Shown: piece after piece, positions 8,924-17,268 of the stretch
Numbering within the stretch: the stretch's first letter is position 1
Layout of the letters: the number at the start of each line of letters is the position of its first letter
Notes under the pieces: model-generated
The model's input: the letters and a program-made list of their open reading frames with translations, nothing else
The model's database searches: none
What the model was told of the DNA's origin: nothing
Assembly (NCBI RefSeq): GCF_024756235.1
Contig: NZ_JANUGY010000008.1
Span: 248,001-312,000, forward strand
Origin: Massilia kyonggiensis
GTDB lineage: Bacteria > Pseudomonadota > Gammaproteobacteria > Burkholderiales > Burkholderiaceae_D
Length of the DNA: 64,000 nt
Direction of reading: 5' to 3'
Made by a program: the position numbers and the translations under genes

Positions 8924-10964
8924 CGGCCGCGCGGGCCGGCGGCGCGGCCGGCCCCGTGACGGTTGCCAGCGCGAGCACGCCGTCTGCCGCCGCACGCTTC
9001 AGATCCGCATCCGCCGCCGCGATCGCGGGCGGCGCAAGGACGGCGGCGTCCAGGATGCCCACCGCCCGGTTGCGCCCGCCCTGCTTGGCCGCGTACAGGC
9101 ACAGGTCGGCGAGATGGACCAGTTGCTCCCAGTCCGGATCGACGTCGCCCGGATTCAGGGACTTCGGGCAGAAGCCGATGGAGATCGTGACGTTAAGCGC
9201 GCGGTCGTCGAGGGCGATCGGCGTGCCGCCAACGGCCGCCAGCACGCGCGCGCACACCTGGCGGGCTTCGTCCGTGCCGATGCCGGGCAGGTAGGCGAGG
9301 AATTCCTCGCCGCCCCAGCGCACCAGCACGTCCTGTTCGCGCAAGGTGGCGCCCAGGCGCGCCGCCACGTTCTTCAGCACGACGTCGCCGGCGCCATGGC
9401 CCAGCGTGTCGTTGATGGACTTGAAGCGGTCGACATCCATCAGCAGGAATACGCCGCCCGTGCGCCCTTCCGCGCCGGCGCGCCGCTCGGACACGGGGCC
9501 GGACTTGCGGTGGTGGTGCGGCACGACCTGCTCGTAAAAATAATGCCGGTTGAAGAGCCCCGTCAGCGAATCGCGGGTGCTTTGCAGGAACAGCTGCTCG
9601 TTCTTCTGCTGCAGCGATTTGTTCGCCTTCGCCACGCGCCGGTACAGCAGCGCGATGACGACGACGGCGGCGAGCGTGATCGCGGCGAGCAGCGCCCACA
9701 GGCTGCGCAGGCGCCGCACGTTCTGCAGCTCCGCGGCCTTGAGCATGCTTTCGTGGTGCAGCGCGGCCAGGTCGTTCTGCTTCTTCTGGTCGGCATACGC
9801 CCGCTGCAGCGTCTCGTACGCCAACTGCTTTTCCTTGCGCCACGCGGCCAGCGACACGGCGCCCGCCTTTTCGTACACGGTCATGGCGACGTCGCCCTCG
9901 CCCACCTGGTTCAGCGCGTGGCCGTACTGCAGCAGCATGGGCACGTACTGGTCGTCGCTGGTGAGCCCCGCGAGCGCCTTGTCGACCGTGGCGCGGCCGG
10001 CGGCGATATTGCGGAAGCAGATGTCGACGATGCCGACCTGGAACGACGCGAGCCGGATCGCATCTTCGTCGCCGACCTCGCGCGCGATGCGCAGCGCCTT
10101 GCGCGCGGCCCGTTCGGCCTCGCCGTAGCGGCGCGCCTGGACGTACATCGCGGCGAGGTGCGCCAACGGCACCGGAAGCCGTTCCTGCGCCTCGAGCTTG
10201 TCGAGCAGGTCCACCGCAGCCTGCAATGCAGTCTCCGCGCGCCGGGGCTGGCCGGCCCGCGCCGAGGTCGCGTACTCCGCCAGCCGCGCATACGCCAGCT
10301 GGGCCGGGATGTTGCGCGCGCGGGCCAGCTTGAGCATCTCGTCGGTGAGCGCCAGCGCCTCCTTGTAGCTGCCCACCGCGGCCAGCAGGCGGGCGCGTTC
10401 GCGCAGCGCCATCGACAATGCGTCCGGATCCTCGCCCGACCGCGCCAGCGCCTCGGCGCGCGTCAGGAGTTCCAGGCCGTCCGCCGTGTTGCCGTCTTCG
10501 TCGGCCAACATGCCGCGCGTGACGAGGACCTGGGTCTGCAGATAGGTGTCGTGCGTGTTGTCCGCGAGCCGCGCCGCACTGTCGATCAGGCGGCGCGCCG
10601 CCTGCTGGTCGTGCACGAACTTCGAGAGCGCGTACGCGTGGCTCAACATCGCCCTGGCCAGCAGCACGTCGTCGTGCGTGTCGCGCCCGATCCGTTCCGC
10701 CTGGAGCGCGGCGTCGAGCGCCCGGTCCTTGTCGCGCAGCCACCAGTGCGCGCGGCTCGCCACGACGAGCACCTCGCCCAGTTCGCGCCCTTCCCGGCCC
10801 GCCTTCAGTTCGTCCAGCCGGCGCAGCGCCGCCTTCGGCGTCACGTACGCCTCTTCCCGCACCACCGCGAGGTCGCGTTCGAAGTCGTCGTGCGGAGCGC
10901 CGGCATGGGCCAGGGCCGCCCGGCACAGGAACAGCAGGCCCAACAGGAACCGGTGCGCAAACAT
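8919..10964 (-). CDS. TPR-repeat membrane diguanylate cyclase (GGDEF)
   Basis: A 681-residue protein. A signal peptide (FLLGLLFLCRAALAHA) is followed by a long periplasmic region of tetratricopeptide helices (about 30-400), one membrane helix (LLAAITLAAVVVIALLY), a short coiled coil and a GGDEF domain with FLLMDVDRFKSINDTLGHGAGD and an intact GGEEF. The RxxD inhibitory site (REQD) sits exactly five residues before GGEEF, so product inhibition by cyclic di-GMP is expected. An Ala-rich tail follows. I start at 10964, where GGAGA lies upstream and the signal peptide begins. It likely couples a periplasmic cue to cyclic di-GMP. Confidence 0.9.
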   Translation of the reverse strand: MFAHRFLLGLLFLCRAALAHAGAPHDDFERDLAVVREEAYVTPKAALRRLDELKAGREGRELGEVLVVASRAHWWLRDKDRALDAALQAERIGRDTHDDVLLARAMLSHAYALSKFVHDQQAARRLIDSAARLADNTHDTYLQTQVLVTRGMLADEDGNTADGLELLTRAEALARSGEDPDALSMALRERARLLAAVGSYKEALALTDEMLKLARARNIPAQLAYARLAEYATSARAGQPRRAETALQAAVDLLDKLEAQERLPVPLAHLAAMYVQARRYGEAERAARKALRIAREVGDEDAIRLASFQVGIVDICFRNIAAGRATVDKALAGLTSDDQYVPMLLQYGHALNQVGEGDVAMTVYEKAGAVSLAAWRKEKQLAYETLQRAYADQKKQNDLAALHHESMLKAAELQNVRRLRSLWALLAAITLAAVVVIALLYRRVAKANKSLQQKNEQLFLQSTRDSLTGLFNRHYFYEQVVPHHHRKSGPVSERRAGAEGRTGGVFLLMDVDRFKSINDTLGHGAGDVVLKNVAARLGATLREQDVLVRWGGEEFLAYLPGIGTDEARQVCARVLAAVGGTPIALDDRALNVTISIGFCPKSLNPGDVDPDWEQLVHLADLCLYAAKQGGRNRAVGILDAAVLAPPAIAAADADLKRAAADGVLALATVTGPAAPPARAAA

Positions 10965-11184
10965 GTTGTCTCCAGGAATCAATCCAGAATAGTAACATCG
11001 GGAAACATAGAATTCCACAATTCAACTTGAGTCGTATCTTATCCGCACTGGCGTTTTAGTTTCGTCAATACAACAGAAAGTGATATTTCGTGATTTTTAG
11101 TTCCAATGGGAAAATATTGGACAGTAAATTTGATTAAACTGACGGGACAGCACATCGACTACGGCAGTTACACCTGGAGACATC
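10965..11184. other. Divergent intergenic region, cyclase / chemoreceptor
   Basis: This 220-bp stretch is AT-richer than its neighbours and must hold the promoters of the two divergent genes. I found no convincing sigma-28 or sigma-70 pair, dyad or small gene in it. Confidence 0.5.
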
Positions 11185-12768
11185 ATGAATTTCCTCAAAC
11201 GCATTGGAATCGCGACCCAGTTGTACGTCGCATTCGCCCTCATCCTGTCGGTCACGCTCATCGTGTCCGTCCTCTCGATTACCCGGGTCAACAGCATCGA
11301 CGGCGCCCTGCAAAAAGCGAACGCCGTGCGCAACAGCGAACTCGAACCGCTGTACGCGGCGCGCGAGGCGCTCGCCCAGACCGGCATCGCCGCCCGCAAT
11401 GCCTACGTGTTCAAGGACGATGCCGCGGCCGCGCGCGAACTGGCCCTCGTCGACAGCTTCAAGGCCGACTACCTCGCGGCGCTCGGCAAGCTGGATGCGG
11501 TGCTGGCCAACGATGCGCAATACGCCAAGGTCAAGGCGGGCATGATGAAAATGGCGACCGAACTGGAACGGCCGCGCGCCTACCGCACCGCCGGCAACAT
11601 GGACGGCTACGGCCAGTTCCTCGTGCAGGAATGCAGCCCGCTGCGCCGTCAGATCGTCGCGGACATGGACGTGCTGCTCAAGCGCATCCAGCAGGACAAC
11701 GCGGCCACGAGCGCCGCCGCGAGCCTCGAGGCGAAAGGGGCGCGCTGGTGGATCACCGTGCTGAGCGTGGTGTCGGTCGTGCTGTGCGCCGTCGTCGGCG
11801 TCGTGATCGTGCGCAGCCTCATTGGCCAACTGGGCGGCGAGCCCGCCCAGGCCACCGAAGTGGCGCATGCCATCGCCAGCGGCCAGTTGACGTGCCACGT
11901 GGACGTCTCGCGCGCCGGGCCGTCGAGCATGATCCATGCGATGAACGCGATGCGCCACGGCCTGTCGGACATCGTCGCGAAGGTCAGGACCGGCACGGAG
12001 ACGATCGCGTCGGCCTCGTCCCAGATCGCGACCGGCAACAACGATCTGTCCAGCCGGACGGAGACGCAGGCGGCGACGCTCCAGCAGGTCACGGGCGCGA
12101 TGGCGCAGCTGGTCGCCTCCGTCCACCAGAACGCGGACTACGCGCGCCAGGCCAGCACGCTGGCCACCACGGCATCGACCGTCTCGGTGGAAGGCGGCGC
12201 CGCGGTCGACCAGGTCGTCGCCACGATGCACCTGATCGAGGAATCGTCGCGCAAGATCGTCGACATCATTTCCGTCATCGACGGCATCGCCTTCCAGACC
12301 AACATCCTCGCACTGAACGCGGCGGTCGAAGCGGCGCGGGCCGGCGAGCAGGGACGCGGCTTCGCCGTCGTCGCGGGCGAAGTGCGCAACCTCGCGCACC
12401 GTTCGGCGGCCGCGGCGAAAGAGATCAAGGCCCTGATCGAGGATTCGGTGGCGAAGGTCGGCGCCGGCACCTCCCTCGTGGGCCACGCGGGCGAGACGAT
12501 CAAGAAAGTCGTGGACGGCGTCCAGCGCGTGAGCGAGATCATGGACCGCATCAGCGGCGCCACCAAGTCGCAGCAGGCGGACATCGGCCGCGTGGACAGC
12601 GCGATTTCGCACCTCGACGAGATGACGATGCAGAACGCGTCGCTGGTCGAGGAAGCGGCGGCTGCCGCGGAATCGCTGCGGATGCAGGCGGTCGAACTCT
12701 CCGCGGTCGTGAACATCTTCCAGATCGAGGAAGCCGCGCCCAACCGCCAGCGCCGTCTGGCCGCCTGA
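11185..12768 (+). CDS. Methyl-accepting chemotaxis protein
   Basis: A 527-residue chemoreceptor. Membrane helix 1 (about 10-32), a periplasmic four-helix-bundle-like domain (about 33-190), membrane helix 2 (WWITVLSVVSVVLCAVVGVVIV), a HAMP region and a signalling domain with the hairpin tip IDGIAFQTNILALNAAVEAARAGEQGRGFAVVAGEVR. Methylation-helix sequences flank the tip, but there is no C-terminal NWETF-like CheR tether. GGAGA precedes the ATG. The ligand is unknown. Its stop codon is part of a hairpin shared with the convergent map gene. Confidence 0.92.
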   Translation: MNFLKRIGIATQLYVAFALILSVTLIVSVLSITRVNSIDGALQKANAVRNSELEPLYAAREALAQTGIAARNAYVFKDDAAAARELALVDSFKADYLAALGKLDAVLANDAQYAKVKAGMMKMATELERPRAYRTAGNMDGYGQFLVQECSPLRRQIVADMDVLLKRIQQDNAATSAAASLEAKGARWWITVLSVVSVVLCAVVGVVIVRSLIGQLGGEPAQATEVAHAIASGQLTCHVDVSRAGPSSMIHAMNAMRHGLSDIVAKVRTGTETIASASSQIATGNNDLSSRTETQAATLQQVTGAMAQLVASVHQNADYARQASTLATTASTVSVEGGAAVDQVVATMHLIEESSRKIVDIISVIDGIAFQTNILALNAAVEAARAGEQGRGFAVVAGEVRNLAHRSAAAAKEIKALIEDSVAKVGAGTSLVGHAGETIKKVVDGVQRVSEIMDRISGATKSQQADIGRVDSAISHLDEMTMQNASLVEEAAAAAESLRMQAVELSAVVNIFQIEEAAPNRQRRLAA

Positions 12769-12788
12769 TCGTGGATCCCGTCAGGCGG
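12761..12788. terminator. Inverted repeat spanning the stops of the chemoreceptor and map
   Basis: CCGCCTGA (12761-12768) and TCAGGCGG (12781-12788) form a perfect 8-bp stem around a 12-nt loop. The TGA of the chemoreceptor and the TGA of map are the inner ends of the two arms. Candidate bidirectional transcription end or 3' stabiliser; no T-run. Confidence 0.5.
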
Positions 12789-13548
12789 GCATCGCTTCCC
12801 CTGCCCGCAAGGTCAGCACGCGCACGCCGCTGCGCGTCACGGCCACGGTATGCTCGAACTGCGCGGACAGCGCGCCGTCGCACGTACGTACCGTCCAGCC
12901 GTCGTCCTCCGTGCGCACGGCATGGCGGCCCGCGTTGAGCATCGGCTCGATCGTGAACACCATCCCTTCGCGCAGCACGAGGCCCGTCTGCGGACGGCCC
13001 CAGTGGAGCACCTGGGGCGGCTCGTGCATCTCGCGTCCGATGCCGTGCCCGCAGTACTCGCGCACGACGGCATAGCCGTGGCGGCGCGCGTGGCGCTCGA
13101 TGGCGTGGCCCACGTCGCCCAGCCGCGCGCCCGGACGCACGGCGCGGATACCCTTCCACATCGCCTCGTACGTCACCTGCACGAGCTTCCGCGCCGGCGC
13201 CGCGACTTCACCCACGAGATAGGTCTTGCTGGAGTCGGCGATGTAGCCGTTCTTTTCCAGCGTAATGTCGAAGTTGACGATGTCCCCGCTCTGCAGGATC
13301 TCCGCCGGCGACGGCACGCCGTGGCACACGACGTCGTTGCGTGACGCGTTCAGCGCAAACGCATAGCCGTATTGCCCTTTGCTTGCGGGTCGCGCGCCGA
13401 GCGTGTTGACGATGAAGTCGTCGACCAGGTCGTTGACCTGCATGGTCGACATGCCGGCGAGGTTCAGCCGGTCGAGCTGCGCGAACACGTCCGCCAGCAG
13501 CTTGCCGGCCGCCGCCATCAGCGCCACTTCCTCCGGCCGCTTGGTCAT
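12781..13548 (-). CDS. map: Type I methionine aminopeptidase
   Basis: A 255-residue methionyl aminopeptidase that removes the initiator Met from nascent proteins. All five metal ligands are present: the Asp pair in NFDITLEKNGYIADSS, the His in YCGHGIGREMHEPP, the Glu in VFTIEPML and the Glu in AQFEHTVAV. The substrate-site His in CHGVPS is also there. The start at 13548 overlaps the stop of the ParD-like gene (ATGA), so the two are coupled. Since every cell needs one housekeeping map, usually beside rpsB, this may be a second copy; that cannot be tested here. Confidence 0.93.
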   Translation of the reverse strand: MTKRPEEVALMAAAGKLLADVFAQLDRLNLAGMSTMQVNDLVDDFIVNTLGARPASKGQYGYAFALNASRNDVVCHGVPSPAEILQSGDIVNFDITLEKNGYIADSSKTYLVGEVAAPARKLVQVTYEAMWKGIRAVRPGARLGDVGHAIERHARRHGYAVVREYCGHGIGREMHEPPQVLHWGRPQTGLVLREGMVFTIEPMLNAGRHAVRTEDDGWTVRTCDGALSAQFEHTVAVTRSGVRVLTLRAGEAMPA

Positions 13549-13754
13549 GACGCCACCTTGAGCGCCTGCGGCACCACGCCCGCCGCGCGCAGTTCGCGCG
13601 CCATGATCTCGTTGAAGCTCTGCGTCGGATTCAGCTCGCACAGCATGCCGATGCGGACCCAGAACGCGGCCTGCGCATTGATCGAGCGGCACGAGACCGT
13701 GCTCGCCTTGCGGATCTGGTCGTGCAGTTCCTCTTCGATATTTACAATGCCCAT
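13545..13754 (-). CDS. ParD-like protein upstream of map
   Basis: A 69-residue protein starting GIVNIEEELHDQIRKAS after the initiator Met, with the run SRSINAQAAFWVRIGMLCELNPT, typical of the ParD_like family (ribbon-helix-helix-related small proteins). ATGs at 13757 and 13754 both lie 3-6 nt after a GGAG; I use the second because the family begins MGIV. No ParE-type toxin follows; the coupled gene is methionine aminopeptidase. Whether it binds its own promoter, as ParD antitoxins do, is unknown. Confidence 0.78.
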   Translation of the reverse strand: MGIVNIEEELHDQIRKASTVSCRSINAQAAFWVRIGMLCELNPTQSFNEIMARELRAAGVVPQALKVAS

Positions 13755-13899
13755 CATATGCTCCATATACAATTCATACACGTAGTATATACATGGCACT
13801 AGTTGCCAGGCAAGCTATTTATTTACATAACATACTGAGACCGTGTCACAATCGTTCCCGGCCGTGCACGGGCATGGCTCACGCGGGAAAGGACACCTC

Positions 13900-15690
13900 A
13901 TGTCGATTCGCTCCGTCGCGCTGGCTGCCGCCGGCCTCCTCTTCGCCCTGCACGCCGGCGCCGAGCCGGCCGGATCCGTCGCCGCTTCCTCGTCCGACGG
14001 CGTCCAGAGCATCACCGTCACGTCCCAGCGGAACCCGTCGAAATGGTTCCGCGCGGAGAGCCAGCATGTGATCCTGTACTCCGACACCAGCCAGGATGAA
14101 GCGCAGCGCCTGCTGGACAACCTCGAGCGGCTGGACGAGCTGCTGCGCATCTACACGAAGGGCTACGCCAGGACCGGCGGGCCGGAAAGCAAAATCACGC
14201 TCTACTACACGGCGCGCTTCGACGACCTCGCCCGCCTGGGCGCCGAGCTTGGATCGCCGACGCGGGACACCGTCGGCGTCTACAGCAGCTGCAACGACGG
14301 CGTGGCCGGATTCGGTGCGCAGCTGGAGACCATCGACACGCTCGACAACGACAAGCTGGCCAGGTATCCGTTGAACGTCAGCCTGTCCTTCCTGTTCGAG
14401 GCGTATGCGCGGCATTTCCTGTACCGGCACACCGACCTGCGCGCCCCGACGTGGTTCATCGACGGTTTCGCGCACTATTTTTCGACCGTGCGCTTCACGG
14501 ACACCCGCATGGCGGTCGGCCGCTGGCCCACCATCCTCGGCCGCTACTTCGGCCTGCTGGACGGGGAAATGGGCAGCTACGCCCTGTACTACCGCGACGT
14601 GCTGGAGCAGAACGAGAATGCCGGCCTGGGCGGCGACGGCCGCTTGCGCCAGCAGGTCGAGTATGCGGCGCGGTCCTGGCTGCTCGTCCACTACGCCCTC
14701 TCGACCGAAGACAACCGGCGCCGCCTGGGCGCCTACCTGAAGGCATTCTATGACGGCGTGCCGTCCGTGCAGGCGTTCGAGAAGAGCTTCGGCATCCGCG
14801 TGGACGACCTGTCGGCGGCGATGTGGCGCTACCGCCTGAAAGGCTTGCAGGTGCTGCACGTCGACCGGCCGGGGCTGACGCGCGCCGCCGTCAACGTCGA
14901 CGTCCTGCCGGAAGCGGCGTCCGACTACCTGCTGGCCGAGGCCGCGCTGAAATCGTGCCCGTCCGGCGCGGCCCGGCAGGCGACGATCGAACGCGTGCTC
15001 GACGGCGCGCCGCCACCGGGGCAGTCCGTGGGCGTGCTGGTGCAGCGTACGGTGGCCCGCGCGCTGATCGACGCCGGCCGGCCCGCCGACGCGCTGCCCT
15101 ACCTCGACGCGGCGCTGCGCAAGGACGACGCCGACGCGGACCTGCATGTGCTGGCGGGCCTGGCCCACCTGCGCCTGGCCAGAGGCGGCGCCGCCGGCAG
15201 GACATCCGGGCTGGCCGAGGCACGGCGGCATTTCGCGCGCGCGGTCGAACTCGCCCCCGCGTTGCCGGCCGCCGCACTCGGCAAGCTGTCCGTCGACATC
15301 GTCGCCGGCGGCGAGCCCGGCCAGGACGCCATCGACGACGTCCTGACGGCCTGGCGCAGCAGCCGCGACGTTGGCGGCCTCGGCCGTACTGCGGCGCTCG
15401 TCTACGCCTGGCGCGGCGACGGCATCAGGGCCGCAAACCTGCTGCGTTCGATGGCCAGCAACGGGCGCGACCCGTACACGGCGGCCTGGGCCGCCGACTG
15501 GCAGCGGCGGCTCGACGCCGGCCTGACCCGCGATGCGATCCACGCCGGCCTGGCCGCGTTTCCCTGGTCCGGTCCGGCGTTCCGCGAATGGACCATCGAT
15601 GCGACCGCAAATATCAACAGGATCGAACTGAGCGCCGGCCTGCAGAAGGTGGGGAAGATGTTCTTCGCCCCGCCGCAGCCATTTCAATGA
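13900..15690 (+). CDS. Exported TPR protein with degenerate gluzincin-like peptidase fold
   Basis: A 596-residue protein with a signal peptide (VALAAAGLLFALHAGA). The region from about 48 to 330 follows the pattern of gluzincin-like proteins: WFRAESQHVILYSD, a mid-section strand, a helix where HExxH should be, and APTWFIDGFAHYF where the Glu ligand segment (PxWxxEGxAxYF) should be. The zinc helix reads LFEAYARHFL: both His ligands and the catalytic Glu are gone, and the third ligand is Asp. The C-terminal half (about 345-580) is TPR-like. It is probably a non-catalytic periplasmic scaffold. AAAGGA supports the start at 13900. Confidence 0.65.
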   Translation: MSIRSVALAAAGLLFALHAGAEPAGSVAASSSDGVQSITVTSQRNPSKWFRAESQHVILYSDTSQDEAQRLLDNLERLDELLRIYTKGYARTGGPESKITLYYTARFDDLARLGAELGSPTRDTVGVYSSCNDGVAGFGAQLETIDTLDNDKLARYPLNVSLSFLFEAYARHFLYRHTDLRAPTWFIDGFAHYFSTVRFTDTRMAVGRWPTILGRYFGLLDGEMGSYALYYRDVLEQNENAGLGGDGRLRQQVEYAARSWLLVHYALSTEDNRRRLGAYLKAFYDGVPSVQAFEKSFGIRVDDLSAAMWRYRLKGLQVLHVDRPGLTRAAVNVDVLPEAASDYLLAEAALKSCPSGAARQATIERVLDGAPPPGQSVGVLVQRTVARALIDAGRPADALPYLDAALRKDDADADLHVLAGLAHLRLARGGAAGRTSGLAEARRHFARAVELAPALPAAALGKLSVDIVAGGEPGQDAIDDVLTAWRSSRDVGGLGRTAALVYAWRGDGIRAANLLRSMASNGRDPYTAAWAADWQRRLDAGLTRDAIHAGLAAFPWSGPAFREWTIDATANINRIELSAGLQKVGKMFFAPPQPFQ

Positions 15691-15699
15691 CGTCCGTCA
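15688..15699. terminator. Short dyad joining two convergent stop codons
   Basis: TGACG-TC-CGTCA links the TGA of the TPR protein (15688-15690) with the TGA of the minus-strand LysR gene (15697-15699). The loop of 2 nt is too small for a tight RNA hairpin, but the arrangement repeats the one at 8.9 and 12.8 kb. Confidence 0.3.
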
Positions 15700-16641
15700 G
15701 GCCGGGTCGCGCCGCGGCCACGCGAGGTTTTCCAGCTCGTCCGAGATGACCTGCTGGCCGTGCTCCACCATGAATTCGTGGAACGACGCGGCGACCGTCG
15801 GAATCGCGCGCGCCGCCTTGTGCATCACGTGCCATTCCCCCTGCACGACGACGCCCGGCACCGGCAGGACGCTGAGCAGCCGGTTGCGCACTTCGAGCGT
15901 GCACGCGTGGACGGACAGGAAGGCGACGCCGAGACCGGCCGCCGTCATCTGCTTGATCGCCTCGTTGCTCGACAGCTCCGAGCCGATCGCCAGCGCCACG
16001 CCTTCTTCCTCGTAGCGCCGCTCGATCGCCGCGCGCGTGCCCGACCCGCGTTCGCGCACGAGCAGGTTGTGGGCCGCGATGTCGGCCAGCGTCACGTTCT
16101 CCTTGGCCAGCAGCGGGTGGCCGGGCGCGACGAAGAACGCCATCGGGTGGCGCGCGAAGCGGCTCGCGCTGGTCGGGAATTCGCGCGGCGGCGTGCCCAT
16201 GATGGCGAGGTCGATCTCGTCGCGCGACAGCATGCCGATCACCTCGGGGCGCGAACCCACCTGCAGCTTGATGCGCACGTGCGGACGGCCCGTCGTGAAG
16301 CGCACGAGCATCGGCGGCAGCAGGTGCTCCGCCGTCATCACGGCGCCGATGCGCAAGGTACCGGACGTGACGCCCTTCAGCGCCGCGATCTCGTCGCCCG
16401 CCTCTTCCCACAGGCCCAGGATGCGTTCCGCATAGCCCACCAGCAGCTCGCCCGCGGCCGTCATCTGGATGTTGCGGCCCTGGCGGCGCGTGAGCGGCAC
16501 GCCGGCCGCTTCTTCCAGCTGTTTCAGGTGCAGCGACACGGCCGGCTGCGTGACGTGCATCGCTTCGGCCGCGCGCGACACGCTCTGGTGGCGCGCCACG
16601 AGCATCAATGCCTGCAGTTGTTTGAAGCTGGCTGGATACAT
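15697..16641 (-). CDS. LysR-family regulator (CbbR/CysB-like)
   Basis: A 314-residue LysR regulator with helix-turn-helix VARHQSVSRAAEAMHVTQPAVSLHLKQLE at about 15-43 and the ligand domain from about 90 (GTLRIGAVMTAEHLLPPML; VRERGSGTRAAIERR is the anion-binding loop of the CbbR-like branch). It diverges from the HAD-like/NDH-2 genes across 106 bp and is a candidate regulator of them. No CO2-fixation genes are present, so a CbbR role is not supported. Confidence 0.87.
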   Translation of the reverse strand: MYPASFKQLQALMLVARHQSVSRAAEAMHVTQPAVSLHLKQLEEAAGVPLTRRQGRNIQMTAAGELLVGYAERILGLWEEAGDEIAALKGVTSGTLRIGAVMTAEHLLPPMLVRFTTGRPHVRIKLQVGSRPEVIGMLSRDEIDLAIMGTPPREFPTSASRFARHPMAFFVAPGHPLLAKENVTLADIAAHNLLVRERGSGTRAAIERRYEEEGVALAIGSELSSNEAIKQMTAAGLGVAFLSVHACTLEVRNRLLSVLPVPGVVVQGEWHVMHKAARAIPTVAASFHEFMVEHGQQVISDELENLAWPRRDPA

Positions 16642-16699
16642 AAGCTAGACCTTATCGGATTCTAAAAAAGATTTATTTTTATTTTATCCCGCCCGGCCG

Positions 16700-16705
16700 T
16701 ATAGT
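16700..16705 (+). promoter_or_regulatory. -10-like element before the HAD-like gene
   Basis: TATAGT lies 43 nt before the ATG at 16748, within the AT-rich divergent region 16642-16747, with a TTTTAT-like -35 seventeen bp upstream. A weak but position-appropriate sigma-70 promoter; the same AT tract (16663-16686) would hold LysR sites. Confidence 0.35.
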
Positions 16706-16747
16706 AAAAACAATTCAAGCGACAACGACCTGCAAAAGGAGATCATC

Positions 16748-17161
16748 ATGACGGCACAAGCGTTCATCTTCGACTTATCCGCATTCCGTTCCGCCGGCGT
16801 CCCGGCCGACGCCGAGCGCCTGCTCGACCAGGCGATCGAAGACGGCCTGCCATGTGCCCTGATCTCCGAACTGCCGCACCAGCAGGCCGGCGAACAGCTG
16901 CGCCGCCGCTTCGGCGACACCGCGCACCACATCTTTTCCGTCGTGCTGACGGGCGCCGATTTCGAAGCGCGCGGCCACAAGGCCCCGTACTCCGTCGTGC
17001 TGGACCAGCTGGGCGTACAACCGGACGAAGCGCTGGCCGTGACGACGTCGCCGCGCGCCATCGCCGCCGCCCGCACTGCGCGCATCGGCGTACGCACGCC
17101 CAATGCGATCGTCATGCGCAAGGACATGCGCAAAGTAGCGATGCAGGCCACCGCCCACTGA
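16748..17161 (+). CDS. Small HAD-like protein lacking catalytic residues
   Basis: A 137-residue cytosolic protein that follows the HAD phosphatase order but with key changes. Motif I is FDLSAF (first Asp9 kept, second Asp replaced by Ser11), motif II is ALIS with Ser40, motif III keeps Lys78 in GHKAPYSVVLDQLGVQPDE, and motif IV is VTTS where VEDS is usual, so the magnesium-binding acid is lost. It has no cap domain. An AAGGAG lies before the ATG. It is likely a non-catalytic HAD remnant, or a binding protein, co-transcribed with the flavoprotein downstream. Confidence 0.6.
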   Translation: MTAQAFIFDLSAFRSAGVPADAERLLDQAIEDGLPCALISELPHQQAGEQLRRRFGDTAHHIFSVVLTGADFEARGHKAPYSVVLDQLGVQPDEALAVTTSPRAIAAARTARIGVRTPNAIVMRKDMRKVAMQATAH

Positions 17162-17174
17162 AGCAGTCTTCCCG

Positions 17175-17204
17175 GCATCCGCGGGCGCTGCTCCCGCCGG
17201 ATGC
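17175..17204 (+). terminator. Strong hairpin between the HAD-like gene and the NDH-2-like gene
   Basis: GCATCC plus GCGGG pair with CCCGC and GGATGC: an 11-bp stem with one bulged C and a 7-nt loop. It begins 14 nt after the HAD-like stop and ends 65 nt before the next ATG. There is no T-run, so it could be a processing or attenuation element rather than a full terminator. Confidence 0.45.
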
Positions 17205-17268
17205 GCGAACAGCGCGGCGCGGGGAGCCCCCGGTGCCGCATCGATTCGAAAAAAGAAGGGAGCACACC

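Noticed and set aside
13545..13754. A complete toxin-antitoxin module
   Set aside because: The antitoxin-like protein has no toxin neighbour; the coupled gene is an intact methionine aminopeptidase.
15697..16641. Naming the LysR gene cbbR
   Set aside because: No RuBisCO, phosphoribulokinase or other Calvin-cycle gene is in the window; sequence resemblance alone does not distinguish it.
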